Positions 1 through 6,886 of a DNA stretch of 64,000 bases are shown here, in pieces. The stretch's first letter is position 1. Each line of letters starts with the position of its first letter. The DNA comes from Sphaerotilus mobilis (GTDB lineage: Bacteria > Pseudomonadota > Gammaproteobacteria > Burkholderiales > Burkholderiaceae_C), in the NCBI RefSeq assembly GCF_004216565.1, contig NZ_SGWV01000007.1, forward strand, positions 496,001 through 560,000. Direction: 5' to 3'. A program made the position numbers and the translations under genes. The notes under the pieces were generated by a model. The model was not told the DNA's origin. It ran no database searches and saw only the letters and a list, made by a program, of their open reading frames with translations.

Positions 1-1361
1 TTGCGGCTGGTGCGACCAGGCATCAGGTCGGCCGTGTAGCTGTCGCGGAAGACGAAGCGCAGGTCCTGCTCGGTGCTGCGGTGGCGGTAGTTCAGGTCGA
101 AGGTGCCGATGGCCAGCTTCTGGTCGGTGCCGGTCAGCGTCGGGTTCTGGGTCAGCTCGGGCAGGCCGCTGATGGGCGAATCGCGGAACTCCTCCGAACG
201 GACCTTGGACTGGCCGCCGTAGTAGTACAGGCCGGCCGAGCCGTTGACCGTCGTCGTGGCGGCCTGCTTGCGCGGCGCCTCGGCCGTCGCAGCGGTCTCG
301 GCCGGCAGCGCGGCCAGGCGGGCGGCGACACGCTGGCTGTCCGGGCCGGTCGGGTAGAGCTTCAGGAAGGTCTCGAACTCGCGCCGCGCGCGGGCCGTGT
401 CGCCCGCGTTCAGGCGCACCAGACCGATCAGTTCCTGCGCCTCGCGGGAGGCGCGGTTGGGCGGCAGGTCCAGCAGGCGGTTGAGCCGGTCCAGCGCGCT
501 CGCCGTGTCACCGGCCTGGTTGGCGGCGCGGGCCTCGGCCAGGAGCGTGGCGGCCGTGGCTTCGACGTTGACGGGCACCCCGGGTGCTGCCTGCGCGGTG
601 GGGGCAGGCGCCGCCGGCAGGGTCACGATGGCCGCCCCCGGGAAGCGGGCCCGCGCGATCTCGAGCGCGCGGCGCGCCTCGGCCACATCGGCAAAGGGGC
701 CCAGATGGATCTCGTGCCGCGTCTGGCCGTCGACCACGCGGGTGGCGGTGTTGACGTCCAGCGACTGCAGCTGCTTGGGCACCGGCACGTTGAGCTGCAG
801 GTTGGGATCGGTCGAGCTTTGCAGCACGATGACCGTGGCGCCGCCGGCGGCCAGCGCCGGGGCCAGGGCCGTGGCTGCCGGGGCCGATGCCGTCGGTGCG
901 GCCTTCACGCGGGCGCCCAGGCCGGGCAGGACCAGCTCGATGCTGCGGTTGTCACGCCCGGCGCGCACCCGCATGCGGGTGGCCGGGTCGATGCGCACGA
1001 CCAGCTTGCGCTGGGTCACGCTGCCCAGCAGCGGTTCCTCGTTGACCGTCAGCGTGGGCAGGCCGTTGATGGCCTGCAGGCGCCGCTGGCTGGGCTGGAT
1101 GGCGGCATCGCGCAGGTCCGGCGCGTCGAAGTAGATCTGGAACAGGTCACCGCTGCGGGTGCTGACGCTGCGGCCGTAGCGCACCAGGGTCTGCAGGCGC
1201 ACCTGCACGATCGCATCGGCGCCCTCGCGGCGCAGCTCCAGCTCGTCGAGCAGCTGGGCCCGGGCCACGGACGGGGCCAGCGTCAGGCAGGCGACGACGC
1301 AGGCGAGGGCCAGAGGAGCCAGTGGGGCCAGTGCTCGGTGCGGTTCTTGGCGATGGATCAC
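1..1361 (-). CDS. Outer-membrane porin with periplasmic SPOR-like/TPR region (3' end outside window)
   Basis: Last gene of the cytochrome operon, 66 bp after the 24-heme gene; 453 codons are visible and the frame runs off the window. The GTG start at 1361 has an AAGGA seven bases upstream. Residues 1-35 form a signal peptide ending ARA|Q. A beta-rich domain of AMIN-like look follows, then a SPOR-like stretch (HEIHLGPFADVAEARRAL), then at least two TPR-like helical repeats (about residues 280-350). The visible C-terminal part (GSAGLYYYGG... TFDLNYRHRS) looks like the first strands of a beta-barrel. I infer a porin that holds a multiheme cytochrome across the outer membrane, with the N-terminal domains in the periplasm. 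The domain calls are by eye; a plain TPR lipoprotein cannot be excluded without the missing 3' part. Confidence 0.6.
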   Translation of the reverse strand, partial: MIHRQEPHRALAPLAPLALACVVACLTLAPSVARAQLLDELELRREGADAIVQVRLQTLVRYGRSVSTRSGDLFQIYFDAPDLRDAAIQPSQRRLQAINGLPTLTVNEEPLLGSVTQRKLVVRIDPATRMRVRAGRDNRSIELVLPGLGARVKAAPTASAPAATALAPALAAGGATVIVLQSSTDPNLQLNVPVPKQLQSLDVNTATRVVDGQTRHEIHLGPFADVAEARRALEIARARFPGAAIVTLPAAPAPTAQAAPGVPVNVEATAATLLAEARAANQAGDTASALDRLNRLLDLPPNRASREAQELIGLVRLNAGDTARARREFETFLKLYPTGPDSQRVAARLAALPAETAATAEAPRKQAATTTVNGSAGLYYYGGQSKVRSEEFRDSPISGLPELTQNPTLTGTDQKLAIGTFDLNYRHRSTEQDLRFVFRDSYTADLMPGRTSR

Positions 1362-1427
1362 GGTCGGGTCCTTGCTGTCGTTCTTGTCGGGTGCGTGGCG
1401 GGACGGCGCGGGCGCGGCGCGCCGGCC

Positions 1428-3530
1428 TCAGTCCCAGTTCGTGTAGGTGCTGCCGGAGTTGCCCAGCGGGCGGTGGCAGCCGGACATGGAGCAGTCGGTC
1501 GGCACCGGCGAGCGACGCTCGTGCGTGAGCGATTCCTTGTCCATGTTGCCGAGGAAGTTGGTGCCGCTGAGGTGGCAACCCTTGCACCAGCCCGCGCCGT
1601 TGCCCATCGTGCCGTTGTGGTTCATGCGCACCGTGGTCCAGGCCGTCGTGCCGGTGTGGCAGGACTTGCAGTCCAGCGAGGCGCCGTTGAGCAGCTGGGT
1701 CGCCTCCGGGATGTGGTTGGTCGGCTTGCCCAGCGCACCGACGATGCCCTGCGAGACAAAGGCGCCGCTGTGGCAGCTCTTGCAGGTGGCGGTCGCCACG
1801 ACGTTGTGGTTCATCGTCACGGCGGTCGCAAACGAGCTTTGCGAGCGGTGGCAGGAGTCGCACTTGGCCGTGCCCACTGGCACGGGGATGTGCGTGCCCG
1901 GCGGCTTGCCCTTGGCCTGCACGCCGTTGTGGCAGGTGTCGCAGGTGCCTGTCCCCACCGCGTTGGCCGGCGAGTGGGCGAAGGTGGCCGAGGCCCAGGA
2001 CGACGTGCTGCGGTGGCAGCTCTCGCAGTTGCCGGTCACGCCGATGTGCACGCCGGTGTTGGGCTTGACGGCGATGTGGCAGGTCGCGCACTGGCTGGTC
2101 ACGGTGATGCTGGCGTGCAGCCGCGCGGGCGTCCACGACAGGTAGCCGGCCTTGTGGCAGGTGTCGCAGTTGGTGATCGCCACGCCGGTCAGCGACTGGT
2201 AGGGCACATGCGTTGCCGGACGTCCGTCGGCCGGCGGGTAGCTGCCGCTGTGGCAGGTGCTGCACTGGTTGGTGACGACCACCTGGCTGTGCGTGAAGCG
2301 GTGCGGCTTCCAGCCGGTCGTCGTGTGGCAGCTGATGCAGTTGGTGGCGGCCACGGGGATGTGCGTCATCGGCTTGCCGGTCGCGCCACTGCCGTTGTGA
2401 CAGGTGGTGCAGTTGGTCGCCGTGGTGAAGGTGCTGTGGTTGACCGCCGTGCTGGCGGCCCAGCTGGTGGTCGACTTGTGGCAGGTGTCGCACTGCGCGG
2501 TCGTCACCAGGTGGGTGGCCGACTTGCCGCTGGCGTTGTTGCCGTTGTGGCAGGTCGAGCAGGTGTTGGCCACCACCATCTGGCTGTGGTTCCAGCTGCT
2601 GGGCGTCCAGGTGGTCGTGCTGTGGCAGGACGTGCAGTTGAGCGTGCCAGTGGTGATGTGGCGGGCCGTCTTGCCGGTGGCGGTCGTGCCGTTGTGGCAG
2701 GTCGAGCAGTTGGTCGCGGCCGAGAAGGTGCTGTGGTCGACCTTGGTGCTGGCCGTCCAGCTGGCGGTCGACTTGTGGCAGGTGTCGCACTGCGCCGTCG
2801 TCACCAGGTGGGTGGCCGACTTGCCGCTGGCGTTGTTGCCGTTGTGGCAGGACGAGCAGGTGTTGGCCACGGCCATCTGGCTGTGGTTCCAGCTGCTGGG
2901 CAGCCAGCCGCGGGTGCTGTGGCAGCTGGTGCAGTTGAGCGAGCCGGTGGCGATGTGACGGGCGGTCTTGCCGGTCGCGCTGCTGCCGTTGTGGCAGCTC
3001 GCGCAGTTGGTGGCGGCGGTGAAGGTGCTGTGGTCGGTGCCGGTCGCGGGCAGCCAGGCGGTGGTGCGGTGGCAGGTGTCGCAGCTGGCGGTCGTGGCGA
3101 TGTGGTTGGTCGGCTTGCCCGGTGCGTTGCGGGTGTTGTGGCAGGTCGCGCAACTGCCGCGGGCGACGCCGGCATGGCTGAAGCGCGCACCGCTGAAGGA
3201 CTGGCTGGTGTGGCAGGTCTGGCAAGGCGCCGTGGTCGGGATGTGGTTGGCCGACTTGACGGTGTTGTTGCGGGCCAGCCGGCTGCCACTGGTGTGGCAG
3301 GTCTGGCAGTCGCGCGGCGTGCCCTTGAACACACCGTTGACGTGGCAGGACTCGCAGCGCTCGCGTGCATGGGCACCGCTCAGCACGAAGCCGGTGCGGT
3401 TGTGGTCGAAGTCGCGGCCCATGGTCTGGGCCTGCGCGGCGGGGGCGATCAGGCCGCTGGCGACGAGCACCAGCAGGGCCAGCAGGTGCCGCAGCAGCGA
3501 CATCAGGTCAGGCGTTCGGGGCTGGTTCAT
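1428..3530 (-). CDS. Secreted multiheme c-type cytochrome, 24 CXXCH plus one CX4CH
   Basis: A 700-residue protein with a signal peptide (MNQPRTPDLMSLLRHLLALL... AQAQ, about residues 1-35). I count 24 CXXCH heme-binding motifs and one C-terminal CX4CH (CSMSGCH). The linkers are rich in Ser, Thr, Asn and Gly, with repeated GKxxxH elements. That low-charge, Ser/Thr/Asn-rich composition contrasts with the Lys/Asp-rich partner encoded upstream and suggests a surface-exposed or porin-embedded cytochrome. I chose the start at 3530 because it is preceded by GGAG and overlaps the upstream stop as ATGA (3527-3530), implying translational coupling; a longer frame upstream is Arg-rich and unlikely. The middle carries a tandem duplication. 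The protein is probably part of an electron conduit; donor and acceptor are unknown. Confidence 0.85.
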   Translation of the reverse strand: MNQPRTPDLMSLLRHLLALLVLVASGLIAPAAQAQTMGRDFDHNRTGFVLSGAHARERCESCHVNGVFKGTPRDCQTCHTSGSRLARNNTVKSANHIPTTAPCQTCHTSQSFSGARFSHAGVARGSCATCHNTRNAPGKPTNHIATTASCDTCHRTTAWLPATGTDHSTFTAATNCASCHNGSSATGKTARHIATGSLNCTSCHSTRGWLPSSWNHSQMAVANTCSSCHNGNNASGKSATHLVTTAQCDTCHKSTASWTASTKVDHSTFSAATNCSTCHNGTTATGKTARHITTGTLNCTSCHSTTTWTPSSWNHSQMVVANTCSTCHNGNNASGKSATHLVTTAQCDTCHKSTTSWAASTAVNHSTFTTATNCTTCHNGSGATGKPMTHIPVAATNCISCHTTTGWKPHRFTHSQVVVTNQCSTCHSGSYPPADGRPATHVPYQSLTGVAITNCDTCHKAGYLSWTPARLHASITVTSQCATCHIAVKPNTGVHIGVTGNCESCHRSTSSWASATFAHSPANAVGTGTCDTCHNGVQAKGKPPGTHIPVPVGTAKCDSCHRSQSSFATAVTMNHNVVATATCKSCHSGAFVSQGIVGALGKPTNHIPEATQLLNGASLDCKSCHTGTTAWTTVRMNHNGTMGNGAGWCKGCHLSGTNFLGNMDKESLTHERRSPVPTDCSMSGCHRPLGNSGSTYTNWD
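2412..3005 (-). repeat. Tandem 297-bp (99-residue, four-heme) duplication inside the cytochrome gene
   Basis: Two consecutive 99-residue units (3005-2709 and 2708-2412) each hold four CXXCH motifs in the same order and spacing: CxxCHNG, CTSCHST, CSxCHNGNN, CDTCHKST. The two are nearly identical in protein and mostly identical in DNA. A third, diverged unit starts at 2411. This points to growth of the heme wire by unequal recombination. Confidence 0.85.
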
Positions 3531-5548
3531 GAGGGACTCCGGTTCGATCGGGCGGGCTTCTGTGCGGGTGCGACGGGCGCGGCGGGTGCGGCGGGTGCGG
3601 CCGATGCCGCCGGTGCCGCCGGTGTCGCCGATGTAAAGGCAGGCGCCGGACTCATGCTGCGGTTGACGATGCGTTTCCACCGGTCGACCACGTGGCACTG
3701 CTCGCAGCGGTTGCCGAAGGCGCCGTCGTGCACGTCGTCCTTGCGGTGGCAGGCCACGCAGGTGGTGCCGGTCGGGGCGACCTTCTTGCCGGTCGGTGCC
3801 GGCCGGCTGTGGCAGGTGATGCAGGCGACCTTGGCGTGCGGGCCTTCCAGCCGGTAGCTGGTCTGGCGGTCATGGTCGAAGTTCCAGATGCCCCAGGACC
3901 GCGTGTTGTGGCAGCTCTCGCAGCCCACGCCCAGCGTCAGTTTGTGCTTGTCGGCCTTCTTGTGGCAGCTGTAGCAGTCCATCGGCGCGTCCTTGAAGCG
4001 CGCGCCGGTGGTGTGGCAGTCCTTGCAGACGGTGGTGATGTGGCGGCCGGTGAGCGGGAAGCGCGTCTTGGCGTGGTCGAAGCCGATGGTGGTCTTCCAG
4101 GTCTTGTCGGTGTGGCAGTTCTCGCAGCGCGGGCCGAGCTGGCCTTCGTGCTTGTCGTCCTTCTTGTGACAGCTCAGGCAGTCCAGCGGCGTCTTGCGCA
4201 TCTCCTTCAGGCTCTTGTGGCAGGCCTTGCATTCGAGCTTGGGCACGGCATGGCCGTTGCGCAGCGGGAACTGGGTCTTGTCGTGGTCGAACTTGCCCTT
4301 GGTGGTCTTCCAGTCGCGCTCGCCGTGGCAGGCACCGCAGTCGCGGCCCAGGGTCTTCTCGTGCTTGTCGTCCTTCTCGTGACAGCCGATGCAGTCCTTG
4401 GGGGCCTCGTTGAAGACCTGCGACTTGTGGCAGGCCTTGCACTCGGCCTCGATGTGCTTGCCCAGCAGCGGGAACTTGGTCTTGTCGTGGTCGAACTTGC
4501 CCTGGTCCTTCCAGCCGCGTTCGTTGTGGCAGGACGCGCAATCCTTGCCCAGCGTGCCCTTGTGCTTGTCATCCTTGACGTGGCAGCTCAGGCAATCGCT
4601 CTTGACCGGGTTCTTGTAGAGGTGGCCGGTGTGGCAGGCCTTGCATTCGAGCGGCTTGTGCTTGCCCTTGAGCAGGTACTTGGTGTCGACGTCATGGTTG
4701 AAGGTGCTGGGCTTCCAGGCCTTGGCGTTGTGGCAGCTCTCGCACTTCTCGCCGTACTGGCCCTGGTGACCGCGACGGCCCTTGATCAGCTGTTCGTCGT
4801 CCTTGCGGTGACAGCCGATGCAGGTGCGCGGCGTCTCGCGGTAGTTGCTGTCGCGGTGGCAATCGCCGCACTTGGCATCGGCGTGTTTGTCCTTGAGCGC
4901 AAAGCGGGTCTTGTCGTGGTCGAAGGTGGTCTTCTTCCAGTCGCTTTCGGTGTGGCAGTCGGCACACTTCGGGCCCAGCGAGCCTTTGTGGGTGTCGTCC
5001 TTCTTGTGGCAGGACAGGCAGTCCTGCGGCGCCTCGCGCCACTTCTTGCCGGGCAGGTGGCAGCTCTTGCACTCGGTCTTGATGTGCGCGCCGCGCAGCG
5101 TGTAGTCGGCCAGGCCGGTGTGGTCGAAGGTCTTGGGATCGAACTCGACGATGCGTGCGTTGCGGCCCTTGTGGTCGGTGTGGCAGTCGCGGCACGGCGC
5201 TGGCTCGGCGGCCAGCTTGCGGCCGTGGAAGCCGGCCTTGTCGCGCACGTCCGCGCCAATGTCCTTGTGGCAATCGATGCACAGGCGGTCCTGCGCGTTG
5301 CGGTCGAACTTGACGTGGCAGCTCTTGCACTCGGCCTCGGCCTTGGCGTGCGACTGCACCACCTTGCCGGGCGACAGCACCGACTCGATGCCCTGGGCCC
5401 GGGCGACGCCCGTGCCCGCCAGCATCGCCAACATGGCCAGGATCACGAGGACCAGGCCGGCGACCCCGCGCCGGAGCAAGGCCCATCCCGCCTGCGCGCC
5501 CTTCAAGAGGGCGCGCAGCGGATGGCAGGGGCGGTGCACATCGGACAT
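3527..5548 (-). CDS. Periplasmic 24-heme c-type cytochrome
   Basis: A 673-residue protein. A long hydrophobic N-terminus (about residues 20-52, ending VARAQG) acts as signal peptide or anchor. There are 24 CXXCH motifs, arranged as a repeating three-heme module of about 70 residues; each module has a CxxCHKKDDKHxG element followed by FDHDKTxFxLxGxH, and the free histidines could be distal heme ligands. The protein is rich in Lys and Asp, unlike the Ser/Thr-rich cytochrome encoded downstream. The C-terminus is a low-complexity Ala/Pro tail. The start overlaps the upstream stop by one base (TGATG), and the 3' end overlaps the next gene by four bases. I infer a periplasmic relay between the inner-membrane b-type protein and the outer-membrane porin/cytochrome. 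Confidence 0.85.
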   Translation of the reverse strand: MSDVHRPCHPLRALLKGAQAGWALLRRGVAGLVLVILAMLAMLAGTGVARAQGIESVLSPGKVVQSHAKAEAECKSCHVKFDRNAQDRLCIDCHKDIGADVRDKAGFHGRKLAAEPAPCRDCHTDHKGRNARIVEFDPKTFDHTGLADYTLRGAHIKTECKSCHLPGKKWREAPQDCLSCHKKDDTHKGSLGPKCADCHTESDWKKTTFDHDKTRFALKDKHADAKCGDCHRDSNYRETPRTCIGCHRKDDEQLIKGRRGHQGQYGEKCESCHNAKAWKPSTFNHDVDTKYLLKGKHKPLECKACHTGHLYKNPVKSDCLSCHVKDDKHKGTLGKDCASCHNERGWKDQGKFDHDKTKFPLLGKHIEAECKACHKSQVFNEAPKDCIGCHEKDDKHEKTLGRDCGACHGERDWKTTKGKFDHDKTQFPLRNGHAVPKLECKACHKSLKEMRKTPLDCLSCHKKDDKHEGQLGPRCENCHTDKTWKTTIGFDHAKTRFPLTGRHITTVCKDCHTTGARFKDAPMDCYSCHKKADKHKLTLGVGCESCHNTRSWGIWNFDHDRQTSYRLEGPHAKVACITCHSRPAPTGKKVAPTGTTCVACHRKDDVHDGAFGNRCEQCHVVDRWKRIVNRSMSPAPAFTSATPAAPAASAAPAAPAAPVAPAQKPARSNRSPS

Positions 5549-6504
5549 CAGTAGGCGTGCACCGCGATCACGTGCACGACGCCCGCGATCACCAGCAGGA
5601 ACACGAAGGGGATGTGGGCCACGTGCCAGAGCGCGAAGACACGCTCCCAGGCGGCGAACAGCGCCACCCGCATCACCGCCACAAAGTAGGACACCAGCGA
5701 GCGGCGCGCCTGACGCTGGCGCTGGCGCAGCAGGCTGCCCTGCCAGTTCTGTTCACGCGCCAGCACACGCAAGGCCAGTCGGATGTCGCGCTGGGCCTTC
5801 AGGCGCACCGACCAGCTGCGCACCGGCAGCACCAGCAGCAGGCGCAGCCAGTGGCGGCCGGCACCGGCCTTGACCGAGCCACGCTCGACCACGTCGGCCT
5901 CGAAGGCGTTGAGGGATTCCTGCACCTGCGGCGCAAACCACAGCATGGAGCGGCGCTCGCCATCGAAGCCCATCTGTCGCCGCAATTCGCCCAGGGCATT
6001 GCGTTCTGCGACGAGGCCACGGTTGACGCGCACGTACAGGAATCGGCCGATCACGCCGCTCGCGGCGACGATGCACATGCTGTAGAGGGCGGCGGCGGCA
6101 TTCATCGAGCCGACCTGGAAGCCGCAGTGCAGCAAGATGAGCAGCGGCCCGCCGATGCCCAGCACCATGTGGCCGGCCAGCCAGACCTTGGGCGAGCCCC
6201 AGCCGCGCATCGCGCGCACATGCTTGCGCAGCGGATAGAGCAGCAGCAGCAACATCATCGAGCCGCCCACGACCCCGAGCCAGTAACCGATGTCGTCGCC
6301 GGCTGTGAAAAAACCGCGCCGGCTGATTTCCCAAGCCCCACCCAACAGGGTGCCCAAGGTGACCAGGACCGAGGCATTGCGCTGTCCGCGCTGACGCGCC
6401 GGCGCGTTCGTGTCTGCACGCGCCGATGAGCCGGCGTCGGCCTGCGGACGGGCCGTGACCTGGCCGGCATGGGCCGGATGCGAGGCGGACAGTGCAGTGC
6501 TCAC
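5548..6504 (-). CDS. Inner-membrane b-type cytochrome-like protein with two H-x13-H pairs
   Basis: First gene of the operon; 318 residues, GTG start with AGGA nine bases upstream. After a 42-residue hydrophilic N-terminus come about four hydrophobic segments (residues 45-62, 70-93, 106-130, 134-158). A soluble Arg-rich part follows, then a C-terminal hydrophobic region (about 270-318). Two histidine pairs have the 14-residue spacing of membrane heme-b ligands: H112/H126 (GHMVLGIGG...LLHCG) and H297/H311 (AHIPFVFLL...VHVI). The likely role is a quinone-linked diheme cytochrome b exchanging electrons with the periplasmic cytochrome. I do not recognise a named family. The heme assignment is inferred from histidine spacing only. 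Confidence 0.65.
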   Translation of the reverse strand: MSTALSASHPAHAGQVTARPQADAGSSARADTNAPARQRGQRNASVLVTLGTLLGGAWEISRRGFFTAGDDIGYWLGVVGGSMMLLLLLYPLRKHVRAMRGWGSPKVWLAGHMVLGIGGPLLILLHCGFQVGSMNAAAALYSMCIVAASGVIGRFLYVRVNRGLVAERNALGELRRQMGFDGERRSMLWFAPQVQESLNAFEADVVERGSVKAGAGRHWLRLLLVLPVRSWSVRLKAQRDIRLALRVLAREQNWQGSLLRQRQRQARRSLVSYFVAVMRVALFAAWERVFALWHVAHIPFVFLLVIAGVVHVIAVHAY

Positions 6505-6886
6505 GGGCGGATTCCTGTAGGTCGGGAGAGCGGCGATCAGACGGGGCCAGGCACGTCACTTGGGGGTTGGCACCCGAACTGATCTCGCTCAATGGAACGA
6601 TTTCCCAGGATCCTAGGGTCGGTGCATGAAACCTCGCTGAAGCCAGCGGTGAACAAAGGTAAGGCGGGACACAGGTGAAGGAAGTCTGAACCGTCACGTG
6701 TGGCGGGCCCTTGACACCGCCGCAGCCCCACGCCGATGCCTCGGATGCTGCATTGCAGCAGGGAGAATTCGTGGAATCCGGCACGGGTGGTCGCCGGAAA
6801 AGCAGGCGCTTTTCCATCTTGTCGGGGGTCAAATCCCCCAAATGGGTGGACCCGATCGGTGCCGCTGCGATGCAGTTGTTACATGT
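6505..6886. other. Intergenic region upstream of the cytochrome operon
   Basis: About 380 bp without a credible gene. It must contain the minus-strand promoter for the cytochrome operon and the 3' end of the diguanylate cyclase transcript. I see a strong short hairpin (6796-6815), a weaker GGGGG/CCCCC hairpin near 6824-6838, and no convincing -35/-10 or sigma-54 element. Confidence 0.5.
6796..6815. terminator. Possible bidirectional terminator hairpin
   Basis: A perfect 8-bp stem, GGAAAAGC/GCTTTTCC, with an AGGC loop. It has the A-rich/T-rich stem flanks of a bidirectional terminator, though no extra T run follows. It lies 71 bp past the end of the diguanylate cyclase gene and would separate that transcript from the cytochrome operon. 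Confidence 0.4.

Noticed and set aside
2356-3300. Regular short repeats that could suggest a CRISPR array
   Set aside because: The periodicity is coding: CXXCH heme motifs and a 99-residue in-frame duplication. Spacers are not unique sequences.
81-3857. A 1258-codon open frame on the plus strand
   Set aside because: It is antisense to the two multiheme cytochrome genes; its Val/Ala/Gly-rich sequence has no domain and results from the GC-rich repeats.
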